Origin: Cronobacter malonaticus LMG 23826
Lineage (GTDB): Bacteria; Pseudomonadota; Gammaproteobacteria; Enterobacterales; Enterobacteriaceae
Assembly (NCBI RefSeq): GCF_001277215.2
Contig: NZ_CP013940.1
Coordinates: 4,030,001 to 4,094,000 of the forward strand
Direction: 5' to 3'
Length of the DNA: 64,000 nt
The notes below the pieces were generated by a model. The model was not told the DNA's origin, searched no databases, and saw only the letters and a program-made list of their open reading frames with translations. Shown in pieces: positions 42,063 through 52,989 of this stretch (position 1 is its first letter; every line of letters begins with the position of its first letter). Made by a program: the position numbers and the translations under genes.

Positions 42063-42748
42063 ATGAAAAGAATCGCAACCGCACTGCTCTGTTCGTCTGT
42101 GCCCTGCGCGGCTTTCGCGGGTGCCTATGTCGAAACCCGTGAAGCATATAACACCGCCTCGGAATTGCATGAGGTCATCCTGCGCGCGGGCTATAACTTT
42201 GATAGGGCGCCGGTCTGATGGCCACCAACGCCTACAACGTAGGGAAATGGGACGAGATCAAGCACAGCTATAATGAAATCGAAGGCTGGTATCCCTTATT
42301 TAAACCAACAGAAAACCTGACGTTCCAGCCCGGCGGGCTGATTAATGACAGTATCGACGGCTCCGGCGGTGCGCTCTATTTAGACACCAACTATAAATTT
42401 ACGCCCTGGTTTAATCTGACGGTTCGTTATCGCTATAACCACAATAATTACGACACGCCGGACTTTAATGGCCAGATGGATAAAAACGACACGCATGAGT
42501 TCGCCAATTACTGGAATTTTAAAGTCACGGATAAGCTCGCGTATACATTCGAGCCGCACTTCTTTCAGCGGGTGAATGATTACCACAGTAAAAACGGCAA
42601 AGACCATCACTGGGAAATTACCAACGGCTTTCGCTATAAGCTCGATCAGCACTGGCTGCCCTATCTTGAGTTGCAGTGGCTGGACCGCTGGAACGAGTAT
42701 CACCGTGAACAGTACCGGCTCCGCCTGGGGTTACGGTATTCGTTCTGA
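42063..42748 (+). pseudogene. ompL: OmpL-type (KdgM family) porin, frameshifted
   Basis: From ATG 42063 comes a signal peptide (MKRIATALLCSSVPCAAFA) and mature start GAYVETREAYN...RAGYNFD, then a stop at 42216-42218 after RAPV. The rest of the porin (GAGLMATNAYNVGKWDEIK...YRLRLGLRYSF) is in another frame to 42748. The expected FDMGAG codes as GAT-ATG-GGC; the sequence reads GAT-AGGGC at 42201, so one T is missing. Restored length 228 residues, as in E. coli OmpL. The porin likely admits sulfoquinovosides through the outer membrane. As read it is non-functional unless the second frame is used. Confidence 0.9.
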
Positions 42749-42750
42749 TA

Positions 42751-42785
42751 TAAAAAAAGCCGCTGAAGATTCAGCGGCTTTTTAT
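42751..42785. terminator. Bidirectional terminator between ompL and typA
   Basis: AAAAAAAGCCGCTGA-AGAT-TCAGCGGCTTTTT: 9-bp stem with A/T tracts on both sides, serving two convergent genes. Confidence 0.88.
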
Positions 42786-42832
42786 TCATACCAGGCGACG
42801 CGAACGCCTGCCTGGTTTACGGATGCACCGTA

Positions 42833-44656
42833 TTAGTCTTCTTTCGCACCGCGCATTGCACGTTTACGATCGTTTTCCGTCAGGTGACGTTTACGGATAC
42901 GTACAGACAGCGGAGTCACTTCGACCAGTTCATCGTCATCGATGAATTCCAGCGCCTGCTCCAGCGTCATTTTGATAGGCGGAACCAGAACCGTTGCTTC
43001 GTCCGTACCGGACGCACGCATGTTGGTCAGTTTCTTACCGGTCAGGCAGTTTACCGTCAGGTCGTTAGAGCGGCTGTGAATACCGATGATCTGGCCTTCA
43101 TAGACTTCCGCACCGTGACCCAGGAACAGCTTGCCGCGATCCTGCAGACCAAACAGCGCGAACGCGACTGCTTTACCCTGACCGTTAGAGATCAGTACGC
43201 CGTTGTTACGCTGGCCCACTTCGCCCGGACGGATATCGTCGTAGTGGCTGAAGGTGGAGTACAGCAGACCGGTACCGGAGGTCATGGTCATGAACTCAGA
43301 ACGGAAGCCGATCAGGCCACGGCTTGGGATCACGTAGTCGAGACGTACGCGGCCTTTGCCGTCCGGATTCATGTTTTTCAGATCGCCTTTACGCTCGCCC
43401 AGCGCCTGCATCACAGAACCCTGGTGCTGCTCTTCAACGTCCAGCGTCACGTTCTCGAACGGCTCCTGTTTACGTCCGTCGATTTCGCGGAAGATAACTT
43501 TCGGACGGGAAACCGCCAGTTCGAAACCTTCACGACGCATGTTTTCGATAAGAACAGACAGGTGCAGTTCGCCACGACCAGACACGCGGAACGCGTCAGC
43601 GTCTTCGGTTTCTTCAACGCGCAGTGCCACGTTGTGCACCAGCTCTTTGTTCAGACGGTCAAGGATCTGACGAGAGGTAACGTATTTACCTTCTTTACCG
43701 CAGAACGGAGAGGTGTTGACGTTGAAGTACATAGAAACGGTCGGCTCGTCAACGGACAGCGCCGGCAGCGCTTCGACATTCTGCGGATCGCAGATGGTGT
43801 CGGAGATGTTCAGCTCGCCAAGACCGGTGATAGCGATGATATCGCCAGCTTCCGCCAGATCGGTATCGATACGTTCCAGACCCAGGTGGCCCAGCACTTT
43901 ACCGACTTTACCGTTACGGGTTTTGCCTTCGCTATCGATGATAGTGACCTGCTGGTTCGGCTTCACTTTACCGCGTTTGATGCGGCCGATGCCGATGACG
44001 CCAACGTAGTTGTTGTAGTCCAGCTGGGAGATCTGCATCTGCAGCGGGCCGTCGAGGTCAACGTCCGGTGCCGGTACATGGTCGACGATCGCCTGGTACA
44101 GCGGGGTCATGTCTTCCGCCATATCAGAGTGGTCCAGACCTGCGATACCGTTCAGCGCGGACGCGTAAACGATAGGGAAGTCCAGCTGTTCGTCGGTCGC
44201 GTCGAGGTTCACGAACAGGTCGAACACCTGATCCACAACCCAGTCAGGACGCGCGCCCGGACGGTCAACTTTGTTGATAACCACGATAGGTTTCAGGCCA
44301 TGGGCAAATGCTTTCTTGGTCACGAAGCGCGTTTGCGGCATGGGGCCGTCAAATGCGTCAACCACCAGCAGCACGGAATCAACCATGGACATTACACGTT
44401 CAACTTCACCACCGAAGTCGGCGTGCCCTGGGGTATCAACAATATTGATACGGTAATCATTCCATTTGATCGCGGTGTTTTTCGCGAGGATGGTAATCCC
44501 ACGCTCTTTCTCCAAATCGTTGGAGTCCATCACGCGCTCTTGAGTTTCAGCACGCTCGTCGAACGTACCGGATTGCTGCAGCAGCTTGTCAACCAGGGTC
44601 GTTTTACCATGGTCAACGTGCGCAATGATGGCGATGTTACGCAATTTTTCGATCAC
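42833..44656 (-). CDS. typA: Ribosome-binding GTPase TypA/BipA
   Basis: Translational GTPase needed for 50S assembly at low temperature and for stress responses. 607 residues: G1 [11 protein letters not shown]3 [16 protein letters not shown]4 NKVDRPGA, then EF-G-like domains and the BipA-specific C-terminal domain ([36 protein letters not shown]). Divergent from glnA across 378 bp, convergent with ompL. Confidence 0.98.
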   Translation of the reverse strand: MIEKLRNIAIIAHVDHGKTTLVDKLLQQSGTFDERAETQERVMDSNDLEKERGITILAKNTAIKWNDYRINIVDTPGHADFGGEVERVMSMVDSVLLVVDAFDGPMPQTRFVTKKAFAHGLKPIVVINKVDRPGARPDWVVDQVFDLFVNLDATDEQLDFPIVYASALNGIAGLDHSDMAEDMTPLYQAIVDHVPAPDVDLDGPLQMQISQLDYNNYVGVIGIGRIKRGKVKPNQQVTIIDSEGKTRNGKVGKVLGHLGLERIDTDLAEAGDIIAITGLGELNISDTICDPQNVEALPALSVDEPTVSMYFNVNTSPFCGKEGKYVTSRQILDRLNKELVHNVALRVEETEDADAFRVSGRGELHLSVLIENMRREGFELAVSRPKVIFREIDGRKQEPFENVTLDVEEQHQGSVMQALGERKGDLKNMNPDGKGRVRLDYVIPSRGLIGFRSEFMTMTSGTGLLYSTFSHYDDIRPGEVGQRNNGVLISNGQGKAVAFALFGLQDRGKLFLGHGAEVYEGQIIGIHSRSNDLTVNCLTGKKLTNMRASGTDEATVLVPPIKMTLEQALEFIDDDELVEVTPLSVRIRKRHLTENDRKRAMRGAKED

Positions 44657-44807
44657 AACTTTGCCTCAGGCATTAGAAATAGCGCGTTATTGTACACGTA
44701 TTAATCGAAGGACTAAACAGGATCACAATCATCTGACGCAAACAAGTGTTGTCGCCAGGCTTTGTGATCCTTTTCACGCAGCGGTAAAAGGGCTATTAAA
44801 CGTAAAT

Positions 44808-44824
44808 TGCACCAACACAGTGCT
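44808..44824 (+). promoter_or_regulatory. NtrC-binding site 1 upstream of glnA
   Basis: TGCACCAACACAGTGCT closely fits the NtrC dyad TGCACC-N5-GGTGCA. It lies about 105-120 bp upstream of the sigma54 promoter, the enhancer spacing of glnA. Confidence 0.85.
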
Positions 44825-44839
44825 TGTTTTTTACACACA

Positions 44840-44856
44840 GGCACTATATTGGTGCA
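44840..44856 (+). promoter_or_regulatory. NtrC-binding site 2 upstream of glnA
   Basis: GGCACTATATTGGTGCA, a second high-quality NtrC dyad 32 bp (about three helical turns) from site 1, allowing cooperative binding on one DNA face. Weaker half-sites (TGGTGCAG, TTTGCACTA) follow at 44869-44890. Confidence 0.85.
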
Positions 44857-44928
44857 ATCTCTCCATCGTGGTGCAGCCCTTTTGCACTATGACGCGCATC
44901 ATAGCGCCTTTTTGGGGGAATTTGAAAG

Positions 44929-44944
44929 TTGGCACAGATTTCGC
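44929..44944 (+). promoter_or_regulatory. Sigma54 promoter glnAp2
   Basis: TTGGCACAGATTTCGC fits TGGCAC-N5-TTGC with GG and GC in the invariant spacing, and is the same as the E. coli glnAp2 core as I recall it. It lies about 90 bp before the glnA ATG. Confidence 0.93.
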
Positions 44945-45034
44945 TTTAAAGAATTCAGGGCGGCAACGCCAATTTTAATAAGTACTGAATACCTCGTTAC
45001 CACGACGACAATGACAAATCCGGGAGAGTTAAGT

Positions 45035-46444
45035 ATGTCCGCTGAACACGTTCTGACGATGCTGAATGAACATGAAGTGAAGTTTGTGGATCTGCGCTTC
45101 ACTGATACTAAAGGTAAAGAACAGCACGTCACCATCCCAGCCCACCAGGTGAACGCCGACTTCTTCGAAGAAGGTAAAATGTTCGATGGCTCTTCCATCG
45201 GTGGCTGGAAAGGCATCAATGAATCTGACATGGTGCTGATGCCGGACGCCTCCACCGCTGTCATTGACCCGTTCTACGAAGAACCGACCCTGATTATTCG
45301 TTGCGACATCCTCGAGCCGGGCACCATGCAGGGCTACGATCGCGACCCGCGCTCCATCGCCAAGCGCGCTGAAGAGTATCTGCGCTCCACCGGCATCGCG
45401 GACACTGTCCTGTTCGGGCCGGAACCTGAGTTCTTCCTGTTTGACGACATCCGCTTCGGCAGCTCCATTTCTGGCTCCCATGTCGCGATTGACGACATCG
45501 AAGGTGCGTGGAACTCCTCCACCAAATACGAAGGCGGCAACAAAGGCCACCGTCCGGGCGTGAAAGGCGGTTACTTCCCGGTTCCGCCGGTTGACTCTTC
45601 TCAGGACATCCGTTCTGTAATGTGTCTGACCATGGAAGAGATGGGCCTGGTCGTTGAAGCGCACCACCACGAAGTGGCCACCGCCGGTCAGAACGAAGTG
45701 GCAACCCGCTTCAATACCATGACCAAGAAAGCGGACGAAATTCAGATCTACAAATATGTCGTGCATAACGTCGCGCACCGCTTCGGCAAAACCGCGACCT
45801 TTATGCCGAAACCGATGTTCGGCGATAACGGCTCCGGTATGCACTGCCACATGTCTCTGTCCAAGAACGGCACCAACCTGTTCTCTGGCGACAAATATGC
45901 GGGTCTGTCTGAGCAGGCGCTGTATTACATCGGCGGCGTAATCAAACACGCCAAAGCCATCAACGCCCTGTCTAACCCGACCACCAACTCTTACAAGCGT
46001 CTGGTTCCGGGCTACGAAGCGCCGGTGATGCTGGCTTACTCCGCGCGTAACCGCTCTGCGTCTATCCGTATCCCGGTGGTTGCGTCTCCGAAAGCGCGTC
46101 GTATCGAAGTGCGCTTCCCGGACCCGGCGGCTAACCCGTACCTGTGCTTCGCAGCCCTGCTGATGGCCGGTCTCGACGGCATCAAGAACAAGATCCACCC
46201 GGGCGAAGCGATGGACAAAAACCTGTATGACCTGCCGCCGGAAGAAGCGAAAGAGATCCCGCAGGTTGCCGGCTCTCTGGAAGAAGCCCTGCAGGCGCTG
46301 GACGCAGACCGCGAGTTCCTGACCGCAGGCGGCGTGTTCACTGACGATGCGATCGATGCTTACATCGCGCTGCGTATCGAAGAGAACGACCGCGTTCGCA
46401 TGACGCCGCACCCGGTAGAGTTCGAACTCTACTACAGCGTGTAA
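45035..46444 (+). CDS. glnA: Glutamine synthetase type I
   Basis: Makes glutamine from glutamate, ammonia and ATP; a dodecamer. 469 residues with [12 protein letters not shown] near the N-terminus, the metal and ATP sites ([24 protein letters not shown]), and the adenylylation loop NLYDLPPEE whose Tyr is modified by GlnE. Start at MSAEHVL, with GGGAGAG upstream; the frame is open much further upstream only by chance through the control region. First gene of glnA-glnL-glnG, under NtrC and sigma54 control. Confidence 0.99.
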   Translation: MSAEHVLTMLNEHEVKFVDLRFTDTKGKEQHVTIPAHQVNADFFEEGKMFDGSSIGGWKGINESDMVLMPDASTAVIDPFYEEPTLIIRCDILEPGTMQGYDRDPRSIAKRAEEYLRSTGIADTVLFGPEPEFFLFDDIRFGSSISGSHVAIDDIEGAWNSSTKYEGGNKGHRPGVKGGYFPVPPVDSSQDIRSVMCLTMEEMGLVVEAHHHEVATAGQNEVATRFNTMTKKADEIQIYKYVVHNVAHRFGKTATFMPKPMFGDNGSGMHCHMSLSKNGTNLFSGDKYAGLSEQALYYIGGVIKHAKAINALSNPTTNSYKRLVPGYEAPVMLAYSARNRSASIRIPVVASPKARRIEVRFPDPAANPYLCFAALLMAGLDGIKNKIHPGEAMDKNLYDLPPEEAKEIPQVAGSLEEALQALDADREFLTAGGVFTDDAIDAYIALRIEENDRVRMTPHPVEFELYYSV

Positions 46445-46532
46445 TGATTTATTGATGTTGATAGCCAGCGGATTTCAGGTTGTCGCCACTGCGTGAAATC
46501 CGCGAATGTTTTTTTGTTGCCGTGGAAACTTT

Positions 46533-46557
46533 AGCCCATCTTCGGATGGGCTTTTTT
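46533..46557 (+). terminator. Terminator after glnA
   Basis: AGCCCATC-TTCG-GATGGGCT followed by TTTTT: stable UUCG tetraloop stem plus T-run. It limits read-through into glnLG, giving far more GlnA than NtrBC. Confidence 0.92.
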
Positions 46558-46602
46558 CACCATCCGAAACCGGTTTTAACGCCCTTTTTAGCGTTAAAAC
46601 GC

Positions 46603-46624
46603 TATAATGCACTAAAATGGTGCA
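46603..46624 (+). promoter_or_regulatory. glnL promoter -10 and overlapping NtrC operator
   Basis: A consensus -10 TATAAT (46603-46608) is followed at once by TGCACTAAAATGGTGCA (46608-46624), a complete NtrC dyad. NtrC bound here should block initiation, giving autoregulation of glnLG as known in E. coli. Confidence 0.88.
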
Positions 46625-46643
46625 AACCCTGGGGGACTGCTGA

Positions 46644-47693
46644 ATGGCAACAGGCACGCTGCCCGATGCTGGGCAGATCCTTAACGCATTAATCAATAGT
46701 ATTTTACTGGTCGACGACGAGCTGGCGGTGCATTACGCCAACCCGGCGGCGCAGCAGTTGCTCGCGCAAAGCTCACGTAAGCTTTACGGCACGCCCTTAC
46801 CGGAGCTGCTGAGTTATTTTTCCCTCAATATCAGCCTGATGCAGGAGAGCCTGAACGCAGGCCAGGGGTTTACCGATAACGAAGTGACGCTGGTCATTGA
46901 TGGCCGCTCGCACATTCTTTCCCTGACGGCGCAACGTCTGCCGGATGGCCTGATCCTGCTGGAGATGGCCCCAATGGATAATCAGCGTCGTTTAAGCCAG
47001 GAACAGCTCCAGCATGCCCAGCAAGTCGCCGCGCGCGATCTGGTACGCGGCCTGGCACATGAAATCAAAAATCCGCTCGGCGGCCTGCGAGGCGCAGCGC
47101 AGTTGCTAAGCCGCGCCCTGCCCGATCCGTCGCTGACAGAATATACCAAAGTCATTATTGAACAGGCCGACCGCCTGCGTAACCTGGTGGATCGCCTGTT
47201 AGGGCCGCAGCAGCCGGGCATGCACGTCACCGAAAGCATCCATAAAGTGGCCGAGCGGGTCGTGAAGCTGGTCTCCATGGAGCTGCCGGAAAACGTTCGG
47301 CTTCTGCGCGACTACGATCCGAGCCTGCCGGAATTTACCCACGACCCGGACCAGATAGAACAAGTACTGCTGAATATCGTGCGTAACGCGCTCCAGGCGC
47401 TGGGCGAGGAAGGCGGCGAGATCACGCTGCGCACCCGCACCGCGTTTCAGTTGACGCTGCACGGCGTGCGTTACCGCCTCGCCGCCCGTATCGACGTGGA
47501 AGACAACGGGCCGGGCATTCCGGCGCATCTGCAGGATACGCTGTTTTACCCGATGGTCAGCGGCCGCGAGGGCGGCACCGGGCTGGGGCTGTCCATCGCC
47601 CGAAATCTTATCGATCAGCATTCGGGAAAAATCGAATTTAACAGTTGGCCAGGCCATACCGAATTCTCGGTCTTCCTGCCTATTCGGAAATAG
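46644..47693 (+). CDS. glnL: Nitrogen sensor histidine kinase NtrB
   Basis: Phosphorylates and, with PII protein, dephosphorylates NtrC according to nitrogen state; cytosolic. 349 residues: PAS domain (about 10-115), dimerisation helix with His139 in [20 protein letters not shown], and ATPase domain with N box ([10 protein letters not shown]), G1 (DNGPGI) and G2 (GGTGLGLSI). No membrane segment, as expected. The stop lies 8 bp before glnG. Confidence 0.98.
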   Translation: MATGTLPDAGQILNALINSILLVDDELAVHYANPAAQQLLAQSSRKLYGTPLPELLSYFSLNISLMQESLNAGQGFTDNEVTLVIDGRSHILSLTAQRLPDGLILLEMAPMDNQRRLSQEQLQHAQQVAARDLVRGLAHEIKNPLGGLRGAAQLLSRALPDPSLTEYTKVIIEQADRLRNLVDRLLGPQQPGMHVTESIHKVAERVVKLVSMELPENVRLLRDYDPSLPEFTHDPDQIEQVLLNIVRNALQALGEEGGEITLRTRTAFQLTLHGVRYRLAARIDVEDNGPGIPAHLQDTLFYPMVSGREGGTGLGLSIARNLIDQHSGKIEFNSWPGHTEFSVFLPIRK

Positions 47694-47701
47694 AGGTGAT
47701 T

Positions 47702-49111
<1,410 letters not shown>

Positions 49112-49221
49112 GCGGCAGGGCGGTGTAAAAAAGCGCTATCGCCCGCAAATTGCTCTAATTTTGTACTTTACTGTCCGCCAGGCTTGAGTATGATCGGGCG
49201 CGGTTATGGGGGAGAGTTATT

Positions 49222-49344
49222 ATGCTGGAATCACTGATCCATATCGCCACGCAAAGCGCAGAAGCGGGCGCCGCCGCGGGCCATACGCCCCAGACGGCGA
49301 TTGCCGCCCTGCTGTGCGCAGCGATAATCAACTTCTTTAGTTAA
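49222..49344 (+). CDS. yshB: Small membrane protein YshB (40 residues)
   Basis: ATG with a GGGGGAGAG site encodes 40 residues: MLESLIHIATQ, a short variable part, then HTPQTAIAALLCAAIINFFS, which matches the small protein YshB known between glnG and hemN in E. coli and Salmonella. The C-terminal half is a single hydrophobic helix. Function is poorly known; it has been linked to intracellular growth in Salmonella. The stop runs into a terminator. Confidence 0.85.
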   Translation: MLESLIHIATQSAEAGAAAGHTPQTAIAALLCAAIINFFS

Positions 49345-49373
49345 AAAAAGCGGGCGTAACGCCCGCTTTTTTT
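49343..49373. terminator. Bidirectional terminator between yshB and hemN
   Basis: AAAAAAAGCGGGCG-TAA-CGCCCGCTTTTTTT: 7-bp GC stem with A and T tracts. It overlaps the yshB stop on one side and the hemN stop on the other. Confidence 0.9.
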
Positions 49374-50745
49374 ATATCACGCGTGAGAACTGTTGCAGCC
49401 GCGCTTTGCGGCGCAGATAGACGTCAAAGCACATGCAGACATTGCGAATCAGCAAACGCCCTTTCGCCGTTACGGTGATTCCGCGCGCGTTCACGTCCAC
49501 CAGCCCGTCTTTCGCCAGCGGCGCCAGCAGTTGCAGATCTTCGGCAAAATAGTCGGCGAAACGGAGCGACCACGTCTTCTCGATCTCAGCGAAATCGAGC
49601 CGGAAATTACAGATCAGCGCTTTGATGACGTCGCGGCGGATGCAGTCGTCGCGCGTCAGCGCAAGCCCGCGCCACAGCGCATTGCCCTGCTCATCCACCG
49701 CCTGATAGTAACGCTTAAGCTCTTTCTGGTTCTGCGCGTAGCAGTCGCCGATCATACTAATCGCCGAGACGCCCAGGCCGAGCAGATCGGTGTCGCCCTG
49801 CGTGGTGTAGCCCTGGAAGTTACGATGCAGCACGCCGTCATGCTGGGCGATAGCCAGCTCATCATCCGGCTTCGCGAAGTGATCCATACCGATGAACTGA
49901 TAACCCGCGTGGGTCAGCGACTGGATAGTCTGCTGAAGGATATCGAGCTTCTGCTGCGCCGACGGCAGATCCGCCTCTTTGATTTTGCGCTGCGCGGCAA
50001 AGAGCGTCGGCAGGTGCGCGTAGTTAAAGACGCTCAGGCGGTCCGGGTTAAGTTCCGCCACGCGCTGCAGCGTAAAGGCGAAACTTTCCGGCGTCTGCTT
50101 CGGCAGACCGTAGATTAAATCGATATTGGCCGAGGTGAAACCCACTTCCCGCGCGCGTTTGATGAGCGCAAAGATGAAGTCTTCATCCTGCTCGCGGTTC
50201 ACCAGACGCTGCACCTCTTTATTGAAATCCTGCACGCCCATGCTGAGACGGCGGAATCCTTCGGCGTGCAGGTGATCCAGCACATCGAGCTCAATTTCGC
50301 GCGGGTCGACTTCAATGGAGATTTCAGCGTCGTCGTTGAACCGGAAATTCGCGCGCAGCAGGCCCATCAGGCGGCTGATTTGCGCTTTGCTGAGATAAGT
50401 CGGCGTACCGCCGCCCCAGTGCAGCTGGCTGATGTGACGCCCGGCAAACAGCGGCGCGCGATGAATAATCTCCTGCTCCAGCACGTCGAGATACTGGTCG
50501 GCTTTATGCTGCTGGCGGGTGACGATTTTATTGCAGCCGCAGAAGTAGCAGAGCTTGTGGCAGAAAGGGATGTGAACGTAGAGCGAGAGGGGCCTGTCGG
50601 GATAACGCGCGACCGCGCGCGCGAAGTCCGGCTCGCCAAACGTTTCAGAAAACTCAAGAGCCGTGGGATATGAGGTATAGCGCGGCCCGGAATAGTTATA
50701 TTTCTGGATGAGGGCCAGATCCCAGTCGATTACCTGCTCAGACAT
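49372..50745 (-). CDS. hemN: Oxygen-independent coproporphyrinogen III dehydrogenase
   Basis: Radical-SAM enzyme that decarboxylates two propionates of coproporphyrinogen III, giving protoporphyrinogen IX in heme synthesis without oxygen. 457 residues; the 4Fe-4S site is CxxxCxxC followed by xC in FCHKLCYFCGCNK, followed by the SAM glycine motif HWGGGTPTYL. C-terminal HemN domain to QFSRVI. Start at MSEQVIDW with AAGGAG upstream; an in-frame extension to 50829 is not family-like. Confidence 0.97.
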   Translation of the reverse strand: MSEQVIDWDLALIQKYNYSGPRYTSYPTALEFSETFGEPDFARAVARYPDRPLSLYVHIPFCHKLCYFCGCNKIVTRQQHKADQYLDVLEQEIIHRAPLFAGRHISQLHWGGGTPTYLSKAQISRLMGLLRANFRFNDDAEISIEVDPREIELDVLDHLHAEGFRRLSMGVQDFNKEVQRLVNREQDEDFIFALIKRAREVGFTSANIDLIYGLPKQTPESFAFTLQRVAELNPDRLSVFNYAHLPTLFAAQRKIKEADLPSAQQKLDILQQTIQSLTHAGYQFIGMDHFAKPDDELAIAQHDGVLHRNFQGYTTQGDTDLLGLGVSAISMIGDCYAQNQKELKRYYQAVDEQGNALWRGLALTRDDCIRRDVIKALICNFRLDFAEIEKTWSLRFADYFAEDLQLLAPLAKDGLVDVNARGITVTAKGRLLIRNVCMCFDVYLRRKARLQQFSRVI

Positions 50746-50929
50746 GCTTACTCCTTCCGACGGTTTCGCCGACGCGTTCGGCGAACTGGCCCACCCGGAT
50801 GGCGGGTGATAAGCCGGCTGCGCAGCCACTTCTGGCGCCGCGACAGCCGGTGTAGTTTAACGAATAACCACACCAGATAACATACTATCGGAAGGAGTAT
50901 AAGCAGGACGGTCGGCCCCATCGGAAGGG

Positions 50930-51460
50930 TTAGTTTCCGCCTTTGAGCAGGCGCATCATATCTTCCTGCTGCTCTTCTTCTTCGTCTTCATCGTCGTCGT
51001 AAGAAAGGCCGAGCTGCTGCATCAGCTCATCAATGCGATCGAGACGGGAATCGACCCACGCCTGATCGTCCGCGCTCAGGGTTTCCCCTTCTTCCAGGCG
51101 CTCCAGCAGCGCGTCCAGGCGCTCGTCGTTCTCCAGCATGTCCAGCTCTTCCTGCGGTGACAACATAGGTTTCTCACTCTTAGGTTGTGGTTGGTGCTTC
51201 TGAGGTCGGGTGTCCTGAGCGTCGCTCATCCCAAGCGGAATCGGTTTTTTACTGCCGATACGCGGATCTTTCTGTGTCGACTGGCCGGAGGATTTTCCGG
51301 ACGCGCTGGCACCCGTAGCGCGGCTACCCGGCGCATGGCCGCGGTGCTTTTTATCGCGCTTGCGATCGCGGGCTTCCTGATTTAATTCTTCACGCGTTTT
51401 ACGGCGAGCTTTAGCTTTGGCGGGGCCTTTGCCACGCGCAGAGGATGAGGGTTGCTTCAT
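50930..51460 (-). CDS. yihI: Der GTPase-activating protein YihI
   Basis: 176 residues. A basic N-terminal half ([27 protein letters not shown]; several [11 protein letters not shown] elements) and an acidic C-terminal half ([18 protein letters not shown]...[14 protein letters not shown]). YihI stimulates GTP hydrolysis by the ribosome-assembly GTPase Der. Low-complexity charged regions are typical. It lies next to csrC, which is transcribed toward it. Confidence 0.93.
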   Translation of the reverse strand: MKQPSSSARGKGPAKAKARRKTREELNQEARDRKRDKKHRGHAPGSRATGASASGKSSGQSTQKDPRIGSKKPIPLGMSDAQDTRPQKHQPQPKSEKPMLSPQEELDMLENDERLDALLERLEEGETLSADDQAWVDSRLDRIDELMQQLGLSYDDDEDEEEEQQEDMMRLLKGGN

Positions 51461-51528
51461 AATTTTTCGTCTTGGGCCGTTTTAAACAGTATAGAATTGC
51501 GGCGGAATCTAGCAGAAAGCAAGTAAAG

Positions 51529-51562
51529 AAAAAAGGCGACAGGTAAACCTGTCGCCTTTTTT
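51529..51562 (-). terminator. Terminator of csrC
   Basis: On the minus strand AAAAAAGGCGACAGG-TTTA-CCTGTCGCCTTTTTTC, a perfect stem with T-run, as in E. coli CsrC. Confidence 0.93.
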
Positions 51563-51776
51563 CCTGACTTTTTAACCGGTCATCGGTATCCACCGTCCTG
51601 GTGCGCTTACAACCAACCCTGTTTTTCCTTCAGCCGACAACGCTCCGTGTCGTGTTCCTTTGTCCTTGTTAACGTCTCCGACGTTTACCGTCCTGGTATG
51701 CTGTGTGCTTCGTCACCCTGACGCTCCAGACCCCTCATCCTGAGTTATTATCCGTTGCGACACTCCGTTGCCCGTG
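51530..51776 (-). ncRNA. csrC: CsrC, CsrA-sequestering small RNA
   Basis: Located between yihI and yihA as in E. coli. The minus-strand RNA of about 247 nt carries about 13 GGA motifs, many in hairpin loops (AGGATGAGG, TCGGAGACG, CAGGACGG), the binding sites by which it titrates the translational regulator CsrA. It ends at the strong terminator above. A plausible promoter is TTGAGC (51810-51805) and TAAAGT (51788-51783) with a 16-bp spacer, placing the 5' end near 51776. The 5' end is approximate. Transcription is expected to depend on BarA-UvrY. Confidence 0.88.
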
Positions 51777-52050
51777 ACCATTACTTTACCAGTCTGAGCG
51801 AGAGGCTCAAGCTGCAAACGGCTCTAAAAGTCCATTTTCGGACATTTCTGCAAGGTTAACTCACTGTTTTTACTTAAGTAAAATTTAAATGACTGCCTTT
51901 TGCACTGGCGAAGTCTCAACCTCACGCGGGCGGATCTCTTACATCTCGCCAGGGCATTTTGTAAGCCTCGGGAGAGAACAACAGCCTTTTATCCCTGTTC
52001 AGGTATAATCGCGGCTATTGCTTAAGCTTATCCTGACGGAGACGACCGTT
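51777..52050. other. csrC/yihA divergent intergenic region
   Basis: Holds the csrC promoter on the minus strand. Toward yihA an AGGTATAAT at about 52001-52009 makes a good extended -10 for yihA, giving a short leader. Nothing else recognised. Confidence 0.5.
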
Positions 52051-52686
52051 TTGACTCAGTTGAACTATCAACAGACGCACTTTGTGACCAGTGCGCCGGA
52101 TATTCGCCACCTGCCTTCCGACACCGGCATCGAGGTGGCTTTCGCAGGCCGCTCCAACGCCGGAAAATCCAGCGCGCTCAATACGCTGACTAACCAGAAA
52201 AGCCTGGCGCGCACCAGTAAAACGCCGGGACGCACGCAGCTGATAAACCTGTTTGAAGTCGCCGACGGCAAGCGTCTGGTGGATCTGCCCGGCTACGGCT
52301 ACGCCGAAGTCCCGGAAGAGATGAAGCGCAAATGGCAGCGCGCGCTGGGCGAGTACCTGGAAAAACGCCTGTGCCTGAAAGGTCTGGTGGTGCTGATGGA
52401 TATTCGCCATCCGCTGAAAGATCTCGACCAGCAGATGATTGAGTGGGCCGTGGACAGCGGTATTCCCGTTCTGGTGCTACTGACCAAAGCCGACAAACTG
52501 GCGAGCGGCGCGCGTAAAGCGCAGCTGAATATGGTGCGTGAAGCGGTAATTGCCTTTAACGGCGACGTACAGGTTGAAGCGTTTTCTTCACTGAAGAAAA
52601 CCGGCGTGGATAAGCTGCGTATCAAGCTGGACAGCTGGTTTAACGATCTGCCGCCTGTAGCCGAAGACGCCGCCCCGCAAGCATAA
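52051..52686 (+). CDS. yihA: Ribosome-biogenesis GTP-binding protein YihA/YsxC (EngB)
   Basis: Essential GTPase for 50S assembly and cell division. 211 residues from a TTG start ([12 protein letters not shown] region), the start used in E. coli; a second TTG at 52018 would add 11 residues. G1 is [10 protein letters not shown]3 [11 protein letters not shown]4 TKADKL, and G5 FSSLKK. A GGAG lies about 9 bp before the chosen start. It converges on spf. Confidence 0.95.
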   Translation: MTQLNYQQTHFVTSAPDIRHLPSDTGIEVAFAGRSNAGKSSALNTLTNQKSLARTSKTPGRTQLINLFEVADGKRLVDLPGYGYAEVPEEMKRKWQRALGEYLEKRLCLKGLVVLMDIRHPLKDLDQQMIEWAVDSGIPVLVLLTKADKLASGARKAQLNMVREAVIAFNGDVQVEAFSSLKKTGVDKLRIKLDSWFNDLPPVAEDAAPQA

Positions 52687-52734
52687 TTCTTCCCGGCGCG
52701 GGCCTGGCTCGCGCGTCCGCTTTCTCCGACGCAA

Positions 52735-52843
52735 TAAAAAACGCCCCAGTCATTTCTGACTGGGGCGGCTAAAATATTCAGCCAAATCCGATTACGTGAA
52801 GTAAAAGGTCTGAAAGATAGAACATCTTACCTCTGTACCCTAC
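52735..52843 (-). ncRNA. spf: Spot 42 small RNA
   Basis: The minus strand reads GTAGGGTACAGAGGTAAG... and ends with the terminator GCCCCAGTCAGAAATGACTGGGGC plus T-run; 109 nt, the E. coli length and nearly its sequence. Spot 42 is an Hfq-dependent RNA repressed by CRP-cAMP that base-pairs with mRNAs of secondary carbon metabolism (galK and others). A -10 TAGAGT lies 7 nt before the 5' end with no good -35. It sits downstream of polA on the same strand. Confidence 0.95.
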
Positions 52844-52989
52844 GTGGATAACTCTACCCTTTTTTCGGGACGGGAAAAAGCACTTTTTGTAATTTCTTTT
52901 CATCCTTTACATAGCAATTTCTAATGATTATCACAAAAATCTATTAGTTATGTTGCTAAGTTACAAAAGCGACGGCGTGCCTTCGGGCA

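Noticed and set aside
42884..44704. A 606-codon open frame antisense to typA
   Set aside because: It mirrors typA codon structure (low stop frequency from biased codons) and has no recognisable domain; typA on the other strand is certain.
45029..46411. A 460-codon open frame antisense to glnA
   Set aside because: Shadow of a highly codon-biased gene; no family resemblance and no ribosome-binding site.
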